A DNA stretch of 64,000 nucleotides, taken from positions 1,054,001 through 1,118,000 of the forward strand of contig NZ_CP013373.1 in the NCBI RefSeq assembly GCF_001522585.2, read 5' to 3'. The position numbers and the translations under genes were made by a program. Of the stretch, positions 8,518-21,748 are shown piece after piece; positions within the stretch are counted from its first letter, which is position 1; each line of letters opens with the position of its first letter. The notes under the pieces are model-generated. The model made no database searches, had not been told where the DNA came from, and saw nothing but the letters and a program-made list of their open reading frames with translations. This DNA is from Burkholderia sp. NRF60-BP8. Its GTDB lineage: Bacteria; Pseudomonadota; Gammaproteobacteria; Burkholderiales; Burkholderiaceae.

Positions 8518-9216
8518 TCATGCGCCGCGTCGGCATGCGACGAGGTAGTTGATGTCGGTGTCGTTCGACAGCGCGAAGCGCTTGCCGATCGGGTGATACG
8601 TGATGCCCTTGATCTCGACGATGTGCAGATCCGTCGCGCGCACGAAGCCGGCCAGTTCCGACGGGCGGATGAAGCGCGCGTAATCGTGCGTGCCCTTCGG
8701 CAGCATTTGTGCGATGTATTCCGCGCCGATCACCGCGAACAGGTAAGACTTCAGATTGCGGTTCAGCGTCGAGAAGAACACCCAGCCGCCCGGTTTCACG
8801 AGCGTCGCGCACGCGGCCACGATATCGCCGGGTGACGGCACGTGCTCGAGCATCTCCATGCACGTGACGACGTCGTAGGCGCCCGGTTCGCGCGCGGCGA
8901 TCGCTTCGGCTGCGATCGCCTCGTAATCGACCGAAATGCCGCTTTCGAGGCTGTGCAGGTCGGCCACGCCGAGCGCTTCGGTCGACAGGTCGATGCCTTT
9001 CACCTGGGCGCCGAGCCCGGCCATCGATTCGGACAGGATGCCGCCGCCGCAGCCGATGTCGAGCGCGCGCTTGCCAGCCAGGTGCGCATGCGCGTCGATC
9101 CAGCCGAGCCGCACCGGGTTCAGGTCGTGCAACGGCTTGAATTCGGCATTCGGATCCCACCATCGGTGAGCGAGGTCGCTGAATTTCTGGAGTTCGTGCG
9201 GATCGGCGTTGGTCAT
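8518..9216 (-). CDS. ubiG: Ubiquinone biosynthesis O-methyltransferase
   Basis: SAM-dependent methyltransferase (232 residues) for both O-methylation steps of ubiquinone synthesis. SAM-binding motif I is ALDIGCGGG at 51-59, followed by the acidic end of the next strand (KGIDLS, 73-78) and motif II near [13 protein letters not shown] (114-126). The N-terminal [21 protein letters not shown] segment (18-38) is characteristic of UbiG. It is immediately upstream of gph. Its length is normal for the family. Confidence 0.95.
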   Translation of the reverse strand: MTNADPHELQKFSDLAHRWWDPNAEFKPLHDLNPVRLGWIDAHAHLAGKRALDIGCGGGILSESMAGLGAQVKGIDLSTEALGVADLHSLESGISVDYEAIAAEAIAAREPGAYDVVTCMEMLEHVPSPGDIVAACATLVKPGGWVFFSTLNRNLKSYLFAVIGAEYIAQMLPKGTHDYARFIRPSELAGFVRATDLHIVEIKGITYHPIGKRFALSNDTDINYLVACRRGA

Positions 9217-9321
9217 GTCGGCAAACGGGCTACAAGAGGAGGGCGATGCTTCGGTGCGTCAGCCCCGAGTATATAAGCGGGCGGACGACGAGGCCAGCGA
9301 GCGTCTGGACGGGCGTCAATG

Positions 9322-9348
9322 AAAAAGCCCCGCCGGAGCGGGGCTTTG
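9322..9348 (-). terminator. Terminator of the ompA-type gene
   Basis: On the minus strand an AGCCCCGC/GCGGGGCT stem with a four-base loop is followed by TTTTT, about 20 bases after the stop codon of the OmpA-family gene. This separates it from ubiG-gph. Confidence 0.85.
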
Positions 9349-9368
9349 AAGCAGTCGAAAACCGCGGC

Positions 9369-10037
9369 TTACTGCGCCGGAACGGTCGTCTTCTGCACTT
9401 CTTGCGTACCGACCACTTCGACTTCCACGCGGCGGTCCGGTGCGAGGCAGGCGATGAGTTGCTTGCGGTTCTTCTGGTTGCAGCCGGTCGTGACCGGGTT
9501 GCGCTTGCCCTTGCCTTCCGTGTAGATCTTGTTGGCCGGCACACCCTTGCTGACCAGGTACGACTTCACGGCTTGCGCACGGCGCAGCGACAGACGGTCG
9601 TTGTACTTGTCCGAACCGATGCGGTCCGTGTAGCCCGTTGCGACGACCACTTCCGTGTTCATGCCCTGGATCTTCGATGCCAGTTCGTCCAGCTTCTGCT
9701 TGCCCAGCGGCTTGAGCGTTGCCTTGTCGAAGTCGAACAGTGCGTCAGCTTGATACGTGATCTTCTGGCTCGTGATGGCCGGAGCGACCGGAGCGACCGG
9801 CGGCTGCGGTGCCTGGGCGACCAGTGCGCCGTCGCACTTCGCGTTGGCGGTGGCCGGCGTCCAGAACGCATCGCGCCAGCAGAGCTCGTTCGTGCCGTTC
9901 ATCCACACCCATTCGCCCGTGCCGTTCACCCAGTTGTCATTGACGGCTTGACGCGACGCCGGCACCGACTGTGCCGAAGCGGATGCAGCCATAACTGCGG
10001 TAGCTGCAATGAACGCGAGCTTTGAAAGTTTATTCAT
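9369..10037 (-). CDS. OmpA-family outer membrane protein
   Basis: A 222-residue exported protein with signal peptide 1-22 (ASA-Q), a small Trp-rich N-terminal part (35-70, Cys53 and Cys68), a Pro/Ala linker, and a C-terminal OmpA peptidoglycan-binding domain (about 97-214). The domain shows LFDFDKATLKP, TGYTDRIGS and LAPDRRVEVEV. Cys176 and Cys187 probably form the usual disulfide of this domain. The N-terminal part is too short for a beta-barrel, so the protein is likely anchored by other means or soluble in the periplasm. A good GAGGAG ribosome site precedes the ATG. Confidence 0.9.
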   Translation of the reverse strand: MNKLSKLAFIAATAVMAASASAQSVPASRQAVNDNWVNGTGEWVWMNGTNELCWRDAFWTPATANAKCDGALVAQAPQPPVAPVAPAITSQKITYQADALFDFDKATLKPLGKQKLDELASKIQGMNTEVVVATGYTDRIGSDKYNDRLSLRRAQAVKSYLVSKGVPANKIYTEGKGKRNPVTTGCNQKNRKQLIACLAPDRRVEVEVVGTQEVQKTTVPAQ

Positions 10038-10113
10038 ATTTCTCCTCTCGAAATTGAGATTACCGCAGGTTTACTGCGAGCCTGTTGACGGTGACAAGTC
10101 ATACATTGCTCGA

Positions 10114-10119
10114 AGTATA
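10114..10119 (-). promoter_or_regulatory. Extended -10 box for the OmpA-type gene
   Basis: On the minus strand TGTTATACT forms an extended -10 element (TGn-TATACT) about 77 bases upstream of the start codon. No good -35 hexamer is present, which suits an extended -10 promoter. Confidence 0.45.
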
Positions 10120-10466
10120 ACATTGGTGCGGCACAAAAAACGCGGCACCGCTCTGTGTAGACTTCGAGCAGCGTCTAACTTTCAGTGCGTTGGCATTTTG
10201 CCATATCGTTCCCTTCCTACGAAAAAAAATCCTCCCCACCCCAAGATCGCTTCAACTTTGTGGTGCATGCGCAACACCGGCCTGCCGTAACTTTTAGAGA
10301 TTGTCAAGAGCGCGACCGGGAAATCGCACGAATGCATGCCGTCGTTTACTCGCGCGCGTGAAACACGGCGGATGCAATCGCGTACGACGTCCCGAGCGTC
10401 GCGCGCGATTTCGGCCGATTCGCCGCCGCCGCGATTTTTGCTGTTTACATATAGAGGGGAAGCGGA

Positions 10467-10494
10467 TTGGCGGCTGATGGGCGCATGTTAGAAT
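10467..10494 (+). promoter_or_regulatory. Probable sigma70 promoter of gyrA
   Basis: TTGGCG and TAGAAT are separated by 16 bases. A start of transcription near 10501 would give a leader of about 65 bases before the gyrA ATG. Confidence 0.5.
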
Positions 10495-10567
10495 CTCGCG
10501 TTGCGTTGCGCATGCAGCGCCCACGCGAAAGGCGTTCGCCGTCTTCGCTCCGAAACGATACGGATAC

Positions 10568-13171
<2,604 letters not shown>

Positions 13172-13254
13172 AGAACGGATGAGACTCTGGCCGCCGCGGG
13201 CGAAATGCGCCGCGGCCGGCGAGCAACCATTCATATTTCCAAAAGGGAGTGATG

Positions 13255-13854
13255 ATGCAAAAGCAATTCAAGCAACTGGTTCTGCTGGCTGCACTGGTGC
13301 CGACGTTCGCGATGGCGCAGGCGCTGTCGAATTCCGCACCGGCTGCTCCGGCGGCAGCTGCGCCGATCGACGCCGACAAGAAGGCAGCGATCAAGGATCT
13401 GCTCGACGCGATCGACGCGCCGAAGCTCGTGTCGGCAATCGGCAACAGCGCCGAAATGCAGGCCAAGCAACTCGTGCCGGCGATCCTGTCGGACGCGCTG
13501 TCGGAAAACAAGACGCTGAACGACAAGCAGAAGCAGGCTGCCGTTCCGACGCTGCAGAAGAACGCGGTGCCGAAGCTGGTCGACGGCGCAGGCAAGGTGT
13601 TCGGCACGCAACAGTTCCAGAGCGACGCGATGTCGGCTCAGTACGACGCGTACGCGAAGTACTACAGCACGTCGGAGATCAAGGATCTGACGACGTTCTA
13701 CAAGAGCCCGACGGGCCGCAAGTTCATCCAGGTTCAGGATCAGGTCGGTCGCGACGTGGTCAACGGCCTGATGCAGAAGTACATGCCGCAAGCGATCCAG
13801 GCAACGCGTACGCAGGCTGACAAGGAAGTCGCAGCAGTCAAGCCGGGCAAGTAA
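13255..13854 (+). CDS. DUF2059 exported protein
   Basis: A 199-residue protein with signal peptide 1-21 (AMA-Q) and a C-terminal DUF2059 domain (about 120-190; YAKYYSTSEIKDLTTFYKSP is its signature region). Its function is unknown; the family is common in periplasms of Gram-negative bacteria. GTG at 13249 and ATG at 13252 are in frame, but AAAGGGAG is best spaced for the ATG at 13255. It sits between gyrA and serC, an order seen in related beta-proteobacteria. Confidence 0.85.
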   Translation: MQKQFKQLVLLAALVPTFAMAQALSNSAPAAPAAAAPIDADKKAAIKDLLDAIDAPKLVSAIGNSAEMQAKQLVPAILSDALSENKTLNDKQKQAAVPTLQKNAVPKLVDGAGKVFGTQQFQSDAMSAQYDAYAKYYSTSEIKDLTTFYKSPTGRKFIQVQDQVGRDVVNGLMQKYMPQAIQATRTQADKEVAAVKPGK

Positions 13855-13869
13855 GCTGTCCGGCACGCC

Positions 13870-13890
13870 CCCGGCCGTTCGGCCGGGTTT
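13870..13890 (+). terminator. Weak terminator after DUF2059 gene
   Basis: A CCCGGCCG/CGGCCGGG hairpin with a two-base centre is followed by only TTT. It may attenuate rather than stop transcription into serC. Confidence 0.4.
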
Positions 13891-14008
13891 GGCGGGAGCC
13901 TGACGACAGTGCGATAATGGCCGTTTGCGCGCGAGCGCAAGCGGCCATTTCTTTTCTGGCGCGTTCTGCCGGCGGCAAGCCGGTCGCGTCCCTCCCGAGG
14001 TTTTCACG

Positions 14009-15091
14009 ATGCGCGTCTTTAATTTCTCCGCCGGCCCCGCGGCGATGCCCGAGGAAGTACTGCGGCAGGCCGCCGACGAAATGCTCGACTGGCACGGCAG
14101 CGGCATGAGCGTGATGGAGATGAGCCATCGCGGCAAGGAGTTCATGTCGATCCACGAGGCCGCGCTGACCGACCTGCGCGACCTGCTCGGCGTGCCGGCG
14201 AGCCACCGGATCCTGTTCCTGCAGGGCGGCGGCATCGCGGAAAACGCGATCGTGCCGATGAACCTGCTCGGCTCGCGCAAGACGGCCGACTTCGTCGTGA
14301 CGGGTTCGTGGTCGCAGAAATCGTTCGGCGAGGCGAAGAAGTTCTGCACGCCGCATCTGGCCGCGACCGGCAAGACGGAGGGCGGTTTCACGCGTGCGCC
14401 CGCGCGCGCCGAATGGCAGCTGTCGGACGATCCCGCCTACGTGCATCTGTGCACCAACGAGACGATCGACGGCGTCGAGACGTTCGAGATCCCCGATCTC
14501 GGCGACGTGCCGCTGGTCGCGGATGTCTCGTCGCACATCCTGTCGCGCCCGATGGACGTCGCGAAGTACGGCGTGCTGTTCGGCGGTGCGCAGAAGAACA
14601 TCGGGATGGCTGGCGTGACGGTCGTGATCGTGCGCGAGGATCTGCTCGATCGCGCGCTGTCGATCTGCCCGTCCGCATTCGAATGGAAGACCATCGCCGC
14701 GAACAATTCGCTGTACAACACGCCGCCCACCTACGCGATCTACATCGCGGGCCTCGTGTTCCAGTGGCTGAAGCGGCAGGGCGGGCTCGAAGCGATCGAG
14801 GCCCGCAATATCGAAAAATCGAAGCTGCTCTACGACACGATCGACGCGAGCAGTTTCTATCTGAACAAGGTCGAGCCGGCAGCACGTTCGCGGATGAACG
14901 TGCCGTTTTTCCTGGCCGACGAAACGCGCAACGAAGACTTCCTCGCCGGCGCAAAGGCGCGCGGGCTGCTGCAGCTGAAGGGCCACAAGTCCGTCGGCGG
15001 CATGCGGGCGTCGATCTACAACGCGGTGCCGCTCGAGGGCGTGAAGGCGCTCGTCGAGTACATGAAGGACTTCGAGCAGCGCGGCGCCTGA
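14009..15091 (+). CDS. serC: Phosphoserine aminotransferase
   Basis: PLP enzyme (360 residues) converting 3-phosphohydroxypyruvate to phosphoserine, and acting also in PLP synthesis. N-terminal [11 protein letters not shown] (4-14) is the family signature, and the PLP lysine is Lys196 in GGAQKNIG. An in-frame extension to 13925 is possible, but the ATG at 14009 places FNFSAGP at the usual distance from the N-terminus. It heads a serC-pheA-tyrA-aroA-cmk-rpsA run. Confidence 0.96.
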   Translation: MRVFNFSAGPAAMPEEVLRQAADEMLDWHGSGMSVMEMSHRGKEFMSIHEAALTDLRDLLGVPASHRILFLQGGGIAENAIVPMNLLGSRKTADFVVTGSWSQKSFGEAKKFCTPHLAATGKTEGGFTRAPARAEWQLSDDPAYVHLCTNETIDGVETFEIPDLGDVPLVADVSSHILSRPMDVAKYGVLFGGAQKNIGMAGVTVVIVREDLLDRALSICPSAFEWKTIAANNSLYNTPPTYAIYIAGLVFQWLKRQGGLEAIEARNIEKSKLLYDTIDASSFYLNKVEPAARSRMNVPFFLADETRNEDFLAGAKARGLLQLKGHKSVGGMRASIYNAVPLEGVKALVEYMKDFEQRGA

Positions 15092-15124
15092 CGGCGGCGC
15101 TGTTCAAACAGCACGGCAAAACGC

Positions 15125-16207
15125 ATGGACGACGAACTGAATTCCCGCCTGAAACCGCTGCGCGACCGCATCGACGCGATCGACGCGCAGCTGATCGCGC
15201 TCCTGAATCAGCGCGCCGCGGTGGCGCTGGAGGTGGGCGAGGTCAAGAAGCATTTCAACGCGCCGGTGTTCCGGCCGGAGCGCGAGCTGCAGGTGATCGC
15301 GCGGCTGCAGGACATGAGTGCCGGGCCGCTCGCGAGCGAGCACATCAGCGCCATCTGGCGCGAGATCATGGCGGCGAGCCGCGCGCTCGAGCAGACGATC
15401 CACGTCGCGTTCCTCGGGCCGGTCGGTACGTACAGCGAGCAGGCGATGCTCGAGTATTTCGGCCAGTCGATCGAAGGGCTGCCGTGCCCGTCGATCGACG
15501 AGGTGTTCCGCTCGGTCGAGGCCGGGGCGTGCGCGTTCGGCATCGCACCGGTCGAGAATTCGACCGAAGGCGCGGTATCGCGCACGCTCGACCTGCTGTT
15601 GCAGACCCAACTGGTGATCAGCGGCGAGCTCGCGCTGCCGATCCATCACAACCTGCTCACGCAGAGCGGCACGCTCGACGGCGTGAAGCGTGTCTGCGCG
15701 CATGGGCAGGCGCTCGCGCAATGCCAGCAGTGGCTCGCGGCGAATGCGCCGCAGCTCGAGCGGCAAGCCGTGGCGAGCAACGCGGAGGCCGCGCGTCTGG
15801 CCGCGGCCGATCCGACCGTTGCCGCGATCGCGGGCGATCGCGCGGCCGCGCATTACGGCCTGCAGATCGCGTTCTCGCTGATCCAGGACGATCCGCACAA
15901 CCGCACGCGTTTCGTGATCGTCGGCAAGCAGCCGGCCGGCCAGAGCGGTCACGACCAGACGTCGCTGATCGTGTCGGTGAAGAACGAGCCGGGCGCCGTG
16001 TTCAAGCTGCTCGAGCCGCTCGCGCGGCACGGCGTGTCGATGACGCGCTTCGAGTCGCGTCCGGCGCGCGTGGGCACGTGGGAGTACTACTTCTACATCG
16101 ACATCGAAGGGCATCGCGACGATGCGGCGGTGGCGGCCGCGCTGACGGAACTCGGCCAAAAGGCCGCGTTCCTGAAGATACTCGGTTCGTATCCGCGCGC
16201 ACGCTGA
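15125..16207 (+). CDS. pheA: Bifunctional chorismate mutase / prephenate dehydratase (P-protein)
   Basis: Converts chorismate to prephenate and then to phenylpyruvate. The 360-residue protein has an AroQ chorismate mutase domain (1-90; RDRIDAIDAQLIALLNQRAA), a prephenate dehydratase domain (about 94-270, with NRTRFVIVG at its end) and a C-terminal ACT domain (about 280-360; the ESRP motif is visible) that normally gives phenylalanine feedback inhibition. It lies 33 bases after serC. The next gene is tyrA, across 166 bases without an aminotransferase gene. Confidence 0.96.
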   Translation: MDDELNSRLKPLRDRIDAIDAQLIALLNQRAAVALEVGEVKKHFNAPVFRPERELQVIARLQDMSAGPLASEHISAIWREIMAASRALEQTIHVAFLGPVGTYSEQAMLEYFGQSIEGLPCPSIDEVFRSVEAGACAFGIAPVENSTEGAVSRTLDLLLQTQLVISGELALPIHHNLLTQSGTLDGVKRVCAHGQALAQCQQWLAANAPQLERQAVASNAEAARLAAADPTVAAIAGDRAAAHYGLQIAFSLIQDDPHNRTRFVIVGKQPAGQSGHDQTSLIVSVKNEPGAVFKLLEPLARHGVSMTRFESRPARVGTWEYYFYIDIEGHRDDAAVAAALTELGQKAAFLKILGSYPRAR

Positions 16208-16373
16208 CGCGGCGGCGCGTCGCCTGCGGTGCGCAGGCGGCGCGCGAAGAAGCGGGCAGGGCAGGCCGATCGGCGCTGCCGAAGGCGGGAGCGGGCGGTA
16301 TCCGGCGCAGGTTGCGCCGGGTGCGGGCCCGTTGCCCGGAATCTGGAATTCCGCGTGCGGGGCGTCGTCCCGC

Positions 16374-17321
16374 ATGCGTAACTTGGCTCTTGTCGTGTCA
16401 GGCTTTGCATTCAACAAACTGGTCATCTTCGGCGTCGGCCTGATCGGCGGATCGCTGGCCCGCGCGCTGCGCGAGCGCGCGCCGGGCGGTGCGGGCGAGA
16501 TCGTCGGCGTGGGCCGTTCGCGTGCGTCGGTCGAGCGCGCGCTGTCGCTCGGCGTGATCGACCGCGCGGCGGCGCTCGACGACGACGCGCAGGTGCGCGA
16601 CGCCCTTGCCGGCGCCGATCTCGTCCTGCTGGCCGCGCCCGTCGCGCAGACGGGCCCGTTGCTCGCGCGCATTGCGACGTGGCTCGACGGCGCGACGATC
16701 GTCACCGATGCGGGCAGCACCAAGTCCGATGTCGTTGCGGCTGCGCGCGACGCGCTCGGCGCGCGGATCGTGCAGTTCGTGCCGGGGCATCCGATCGCCG
16801 GGCGCGAGTCGAGCGGCGTCGAGGCTGCGTTGCCGGACCTCTACGTCGGCCGCAACGTCGTACTGTGCCCGCTGCCGGAGAACGCGCTCGAAGCGGTGGC
16901 CCGGATCGACGCGATGTGGCGCGCGACCGGCGCCGACGTGCGCACGATGACCACCGAACAGCACGATCGCGTATTCGCGTCGATCAGCCATCTGCCGCAC
17001 GTGCTGTCGTTCGCGCTCGTCGAGCAGATTCTCGGCGAGGCCGACGCGGAACTGAAATTCTCGTACGCGGCCGGCGGTTTTCGCGATTTCACGCGCATCG
17101 CGGCGTCGAACCCGGAAATGTGGCGCGACGTGTGCGTCGCGAACCGCGCGGCGCTGCTCGACGAACTCGACGGCTACACGCGTGTGCTCACGCGGTTGCG
17201 CGCGGCGATCGACGCCGGCGACGGCGCGGCGCTCGAAGCCGTATTCACGCGCTCGCGCGCCGCGCGCAAGGCATGGCAGGAGCGCGGCGGCGCGCCCGCT
17301 GCCGAACCGGTCAAGAAATAA
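16374..17321 (+). CDS. tyrA: Prephenate dehydrogenase
   Basis: NAD(P)-dependent oxidative decarboxylation of prephenate to 4-hydroxyphenylpyruvate for tyrosine synthesis. The nucleotide-binding loop is [10 protein letters not shown] near the N-terminus, followed by DAGSTKSD and [14 protein letters not shown], both typical of TyrA. No ribosome site stands out. ATG at 16374 is listed, while GTG at 16395 would begin seven codons later, closer to the conserved NKLVIFG strand, and is equally possible. The stop is 13 bases before the aroA ATG. Confidence 0.92.
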   Translation: MRNLALVVSGFAFNKLVIFGVGLIGGSLARALRERAPGGAGEIVGVGRSRASVERALSLGVIDRAAALDDDAQVRDALAGADLVLLAAPVAQTGPLLARIATWLDGATIVTDAGSTKSDVVAAARDALGARIVQFVPGHPIAGRESSGVEAALPDLYVGRNVVLCPLPENALEAVARIDAMWRATGADVRTMTTEQHDRVFASISHLPHVLSFALVEQILGEADAELKFSYAAGGFRDFTRIAASNPEMWRDVCVANRAALLDELDGYTRVLTRLRAAIDAGDGAALEAVFTRSRAARKAWQERGGAPAAEPVKK

Positions 17322-17334
17322 CAGGACGATTCCC

Positions 17335-18639
17335 ATGGACTACCTCGATCTCGGCCCGTACTCCAGTGCATCGGGCACCGTGCGCCTGCCCGGCTCGAAG
17401 AGCATTTCGAACCGCGTGCTGCTGCTCGCGGCGCTCGCCGAAGGCGAAACGACGATCACCAACCTGCTCGACTCCGACGACACGCGCGTGATGCTCGACG
17501 CACTCGGCAAGCTCGGCGTGAAGCTCGCGCGCGACGGCGACACCTGTGTCGTCGCCGGCACGCGCGGCGCGTTTACCGCGAAGACGGCCGACCTGTTCCT
17601 CGGCAACGCGGGCACGGCCGTGCGGCCGCTGACCGCCGCGCTCGCGGTGAACGGCGGCGACTACCGGGTGCACGGCGTGCCCCGCATGCACGAGCGGCCG
17701 ATCGGCGATCTCGTCGACGGCTTGCGCCAGATCGGCGCGCAGATCGACTACGAGCTGAACGAAGGCTACCCGCCGCTGCGGATCAAGCCCGCGACGATCT
17801 CGGTCGATGCGCCGATCCGCGTGCGCGGCGACGTGTCGAGCCAGTTCCTCACCGCGCTCCTGATGACGCTGCCGCTCGTGAAGGCGAAGGACGGCCGGAC
17901 CGTCGTCGAAGTCGACGGCGAGCTGATCTCGAAGCCGTACATCGACATCACGATCCGGCTGATGGCGCGCTTCGGCGTGACCGTCGAGCGCGACGGCTGG
18001 CAGCGCTTCGTCGTGCCGGCCGGCGTGCGCTACCGCTCGCCGGGGCGGATCATGGTCGAGGGCGACGCGTCGTCCGCGTCGTACTTCCTCGCGGCCGGCG
18101 CGCTGGGCGGCGGCCCGCTGCGGGTCGAGGGCGTGGGGCGGGCGAGCATCCAGGGCGACGTCGGCTTCGCGAATGCGCTGATGCAGATGGGCGCGAACGT
18201 GACGATGGGCGACGACTGGATCGACGTGCGCGGCATCGGCCACGATCACGGCAAGCTCGAGCCGATCGACATGGACTTCAACCTGATTCCCGACGCGGCG
18301 ATGACCATCGCGATCGCGGCGCTGTTCGCGAACGGCACGAGCACGCTGCGCAACATCGCGAGCTGGCGCGTGAAGGAGACCGACCGCATCGCCGCGATGG
18401 CGACCGAGCTGCGCAAGGTCGGCGCGATCGTCGAGGAAGGCCCCGACTATCTCGTCGTCACGCCGCCGGAAAAGCTCACGCCGAACGCGGCGATCGATAC
18501 GTACGACGATCACCGGATGGCGATGTGCTTCTCGCTCGTCAGCCTGGGCGGCGTGCCCGTGCGGATCAACGATCCGAAGTGCGTCGGCAAGACGTTCCCC
18601 GACTATTTCGACCGCTTCGCCGCGCTCGCCAAAGCCTGA
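17335..18639 (+). CDS. aroA: 5-enolpyruvylshikimate-3-phosphate synthase
   Basis: Shikimate-pathway enzyme (434 residues) joining PEP and shikimate 3-phosphate. Motifs PGSKSISNR (19-27) and GNAGTAVRP (90-98) are those of class I (glyphosate-sensitive type) enzymes; later motifs include the RVKETDRI segment and YDDHRMAM near the C-terminus. The upstream in-frame region overlaps tyrA and is rejected. An AGGA ribosome site precedes the ATG. The gene is in an operon between tyrA and cmk. Confidence 0.97.
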   Translation: MDYLDLGPYSSASGTVRLPGSKSISNRVLLLAALAEGETTITNLLDSDDTRVMLDALGKLGVKLARDGDTCVVAGTRGAFTAKTADLFLGNAGTAVRPLTAALAVNGGDYRVHGVPRMHERPIGDLVDGLRQIGAQIDYELNEGYPPLRIKPATISVDAPIRVRGDVSSQFLTALLMTLPLVKAKDGRTVVEVDGELISKPYIDITIRLMARFGVTVERDGWQRFVVPAGVRYRSPGRIMVEGDASSASYFLAAGALGGGPLRVEGVGRASIQGDVGFANALMQMGANVTMGDDWIDVRGIGHDHGKLEPIDMDFNLIPDAAMTIAIAALFANGTSTLRNIASWRVKETDRIAAMATELRKVGAIVEEGPDYLVVTPPEKLTPNAAIDTYDDHRMAMCFSLVSLGGVPVRINDPKCVGKTFPDYFDRFAALAKA

Positions 18640-18652
18640 TCCGACTGTTCCG

Positions 18653-19339
18653 ATGAAATCGACCCGACCCTTTCACCCGACTCCCGTCATCACGATCGAC
18701 GGCCCGACCGCCTCCGGCAAGGGCACCGTCGCGGCGCTCGTCGCCGCGCACCTCGGCTTCCACCTGCTCGACAGCGGCGCGCTGTACCGGCTGGCGGCGC
18801 TCGCGAGCGTGCGCTACGGAATCGCAGCGGAAGACATCGACGCGCTGGTGAAGCTGATCGACGATCTGCACATCACGTTCCGTGAAGGTTGCGCGCAGCT
18901 CGACGGCGTCGACGTGTCGAACGACATCCGTGCCGAAGCGGTCGGCAACCGCGCGTCGGCCATTGCCGTGCACGGCCCCGTGCGCACCGCGCTCGTCGCG
19001 CGCCAGCGGGCGTTTCGCAAGACGCCGGGCCTCGTGGCGGACGGGCGCGACATGGGCACGGTGATCTTCCCCGACGCCGTGCTGAAGGTGTTCCTGACGG
19101 CGAGCGCCGAGGCGCGTGCGACCAGACGGCATAAGCAATTGATGCAAAAAGGTTTTTCTGCTAACATAGATGACTTGCTCCGGGATCTTCGTGAACGTGA
19201 CGCGCGCGACAGCAATCGCGCAGCCGCGCCGCTGAAGCCTGCGGCAGATGCCAAGTTGCTCGATACGTCGGCACTTTCGGTCGATGAAGCCGTCGATCAG
19301 GTGCTGCAGTGGTACCGGGCGCTCGGCCAGCCAGCCTGA
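18653..19339 (+). CDS. cmk: Cytidylate kinase
   Basis: Phosphorylates CMP and dCMP. The 228-residue protein has the Walker A loop GPTASGKGT (17-25), the substrate region LDSGALYR, and [13 protein letters not shown] typical of Cmk. It follows aroA by 13 bases and precedes rpsA, the classical aroA-cmk-rpsA arrangement. Confidence 0.96.
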   Translation: MKSTRPFHPTPVITIDGPTASGKGTVAALVAAHLGFHLLDSGALYRLAALASVRYGIAAEDIDALVKLIDDLHITFREGCAQLDGVDVSNDIRAEAVGNRASAIAVHGPVRTALVARQRAFRKTPGLVADGRDMGTVIFPDAVLKVFLTASAEARATRRHKQLMQKGFSANIDDLLRDLRERDARDSNRAAAPLKPAADAKLLDTSALSVDEAVDQVLQWYRALGQPA

Positions 19340-19481
19340 GAAGGCTGGGCGGCAGTAGGTGCTCCGCGCGTGAGTGCGGAGCGTGTTTCGAACCCTTAAC
19401 CCCGTGTGGTCTTCGATCTGGCCCTTTCAGCCTGCCATTCCGGCCGGCGTGGCACAGCGAGCCATGCACAATCAGATTTTT

Positions 19482-21194
19482 ATGTCCGACCTGCAAACCT
19501 CCACCCCGAATACCGAATCCTTTGCGGCTCTGTTCGAAGAGTCGCTGACCCGCCAAGACATGCGCGCCGGCGAAGTGATTTCCGCCGAAGTCGTGCGCGT
19601 CGACCACAACTTCGTGGTCGTCAATGCAGGCCTGAAGTCCGAGGCTTACATTCCGATCGAGGAATTCCTGAACGATCAGGGCGAGGTTGAGGTGCAGTCG
19701 GGCGATTTCGTGTCCGTCGCGATCGACGCACTCGAAAACGGCTACGGCGACACGATCCTGTCGCGCGACAAGGCGAAGCGCCTCGCATCGTGGCTGTCGC
19801 TGGAAAAGGCCCTCGACAACAACGAACTCGTCACCGGCACGATCACCGGCAAGGTGAAAGGCGGCATGACCGTGATGGTCAACGGCATCCGCGCGTTCCT
19901 GCCGGGTTCGCTGGTCGACACGCGTCCGGTCAAGGACACGACCCCGTACGAAGGCAAGACGCTCGAGTTCCGCGTGATCAAGCTCGATCGCAAGCGCAAC
20001 AACGTCGTGCTGTCGCGTCGCGCAGTGATCGAAGCAACGCAAGGCGAAGAGCGCGCGAAGCTGCTCGAGACGCTGAAGGAAGGCGCGATCGTCAACGGCG
20101 TGGTCAAGAACATCACCGATTACGGCGCGTTCGTCGACCTCGGCGGCATCGACGGCCTGCTGCACATCACCGACATCGCATGGCGTCGTGTGCGTCACCC
20201 GAGCGAAGTCCTGTCGGTTGGCCAGGAAGTCACCGCGAAGATCCTCAAGTTCGACCAAGAGAAGAACCGCGTCTCGCTGGGCATCAAGCAACTGGGCGAC
20301 GATCCGTGGGAAGGCATCTCGCGCCGTTACCCGTCGGGCACGCGCCTGTTCGGCAAGGTCACGAACATCACCGACTACGGCGCATTCGTCGAAGTGGAAT
20401 CGGGCATCGAAGGCCTCGTCCACGTGTCGGAAATGGACTGGACCAACAAGAACGTTGCGCCGTCGAAGGTTGTCCAGCTGGGCGACGAAGTCGAAGTCAT
20501 GGTCCTCGAGATCGACGAAGACCGTCGTCGTATCAGCCTCGGCATGAAGCAGTGCAAGCCGAATCCGTGGGACGACTTCAGCCGCAACTTCAAGAAGGGC
20601 GACAAGATCACGGGCGCAATCAAGTCGATCACCGACTTCGGCGTGTTCATCGGTCTGCCGGGCGGCATCGACGGCCTGGTCCACCTGTCGGACCTGTCGT
20701 GGAGCGAAGCCGGCGAAGAAGCCGTTCGCAAGTACAAGAAGGGCGACGAAGTCGAAGCGATCGTGCTCGGCATCGACGTCGAGAAGGAGCGCATTTCGCT
20801 CGGCATCAAGCAGCTCGAAGGCGATCCGTTCAGCAACTACGTTGCAATGAACGACAAGGGCTCGATCGTCGACGGCGTCGTGAAGACGGTCGATGCGAAG
20901 GGTGCGGTCGTCACCCTGACGGGCGACATCGAAGGCTACCTGCGTGCGTCGGAAATCTCGCAGGATCGCGTCGAAGACGCACGCAACGTGCTGAAGGAAG
21001 GCGACAAGGTCAACGCGATGGTGATCAACATCGATCGCAAGTCGCGCGGCATCAACCTGTCGATCAAGGCGAAGGATTCGGCCGAACAACAGGAAGCGAT
21101 CCGCGGCCTGCAGTCGGACTCCAGCGCTGCTGCGACCGGTACGACCAACCTTGGCGCGCTGCTGAAGGCGAAGCTCGACGGCCAAAACCAGTAA
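19482..21194 (+). CDS. rpsA: 30S ribosomal protein S1
   Basis: mRNA-binding ribosomal protein of 570 residues with six S1 (OB-fold) repeats. The best-conserved repeats are recognisable from [21 protein letters not shown], a second [19 protein letters not shown] and [22 protein letters not shown]. The ATG at 19482 matches the usual MSDLQT-type start; an ATG six codons earlier (19464) is also possible. The 142-base leader after cmk may contain its own promoter and the autoregulatory site known for this gene, but I could not define it. Confidence 0.97.
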   Translation: MSDLQTSTPNTESFAALFEESLTRQDMRAGEVISAEVVRVDHNFVVVNAGLKSEAYIPIEEFLNDQGEVEVQSGDFVSVAIDALENGYGDTILSRDKAKRLASWLSLEKALDNNELVTGTITGKVKGGMTVMVNGIRAFLPGSLVDTRPVKDTTPYEGKTLEFRVIKLDRKRNNVVLSRRAVIEATQGEERAKLLETLKEGAIVNGVVKNITDYGAFVDLGGIDGLLHITDIAWRRVRHPSEVLSVGQEVTAKILKFDQEKNRVSLGIKQLGDDPWEGISRRYPSGTRLFGKVTNITDYGAFVEVESGIEGLVHVSEMDWTNKNVAPSKVVQLGDEVEVMVLEIDEDRRRISLGMKQCKPNPWDDFSRNFKKGDKITGAIKSITDFGVFIGLPGGIDGLVHLSDLSWSEAGEEAVRKYKKGDEVEAIVLGIDVEKERISLGIKQLEGDPFSNYVAMNDKGSIVDGVVKTVDAKGAVVTLTGDIEGYLRASEISQDRVEDARNVLKEGDKVNAMVINIDRKSRGINLSIKAKDSAEQQEAIRGLQSDSSAAATGTTNLGALLKAKLDGQNQ

Positions 21195-21216
21195 GCCTTA
21201 CGAGGTCTGCTGAAGT

Positions 21217-21540
21217 ATGACCAAATCCGAGTTGGTCGCGCAGCTGGCATCGCGATTTCCGCAACTTGTCCTCAAGGATGCGGATTTCGCGGTGAAAACG
21301 ATGCTCGATGCGATGTCCGACGCCCTGGCGAAAGGGCATCGCATTGAAATTCGGGGTTTCGGCAGCTTTGGCCTCAATCGTCGCCCGGCGCGCGTCGGAC
21401 GCAACCCGAAGTCGGGGGAGAAAGTGCAGGTGCCCGAGAAGTTCGTGCCGCACTTCAAGCCTGGCAAGGAATTGCGTGAACGCGTCGACGGCCGCGCCGG
21501 TGAACCGCTGAAGGCTGACGATCCGGACGACGAGCGTTGA
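21217..21540 (+). CDS. ihfB: Integration host factor subunit beta
   Basis: DNA-bending nucleoid protein (107 residues), partner of IhfA. It has the HU/IHF fold with [19 protein letters not shown] at about 46-64, where the arm proline that intercalates into DNA is found. The C-terminus is extended ([13 protein letters not shown]) relative to E. coli IhfB. It follows rpsA by 22 bases, as in enteric bacteria. Confidence 0.95.
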   Translation: MTKSELVAQLASRFPQLVLKDADFAVKTMLDAMSDALAKGHRIEIRGFGSFGLNRRPARVGRNPKSGEKVQVPEKFVPHFKPGKELRERVDGRAGEPLKADDPDDER

Positions 21541-21585
21541 ACGTCGTTCGGTGTGCCCGGAACCTGTCCGGCGAAGGCTGAAAAG

Positions 21586-21612
21586 AAAAGCGCCCCTTGC
21601 GGGCGCTTTTTT
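21586..21612 (+). terminator. Terminator of the rpsA-ihfB operon
   Basis: AAAAGCGCCC/GGGCGCTTTT stem with a CTTGC loop followed by two further T residues. It closes the long serC-to-ihfB run. Confidence 0.9.
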
Positions 21613-21748
21613 CATTTCCGGCCACCGCACGCAACGCCGCGCACAGGATGTGCGCAGCCGCGGAAACGCTTCCTTTACAATACGGGTCGATTCGGTGCGA
21701 CGAAGGGGAGTCGCGCGCCGCGGCAAACCTCAACAAAGAGAGGGCTTC

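Larger units (their letters stand above)
10038..10567. other. Divergent ompA-gyrA intergenic region
   Basis: These 530 bases carry no convincing gene. The left end holds the promoter and leader of the OmpA-type gene on the minus strand, and the right end holds the gyrA promoter. The middle (about 10140-10440) contains A-runs at 10134-10140 and 10221-10228 and otherwise shows no clear repeat or RNA structure. Confidence 0.6.

Noticed and set aside
10140..10440. Possible small RNA between the ompA-type gene and gyrA
   Set aside because: No hairpin-plus-T terminator and no clear promoter pair were found inside this stretch.
19161..21185. A 674-codon minus-strand frame opposite rpsA
   Set aside because: Shadow of the highly conserved S1 gene; the internal repetition simply mirrors the S1 repeats.
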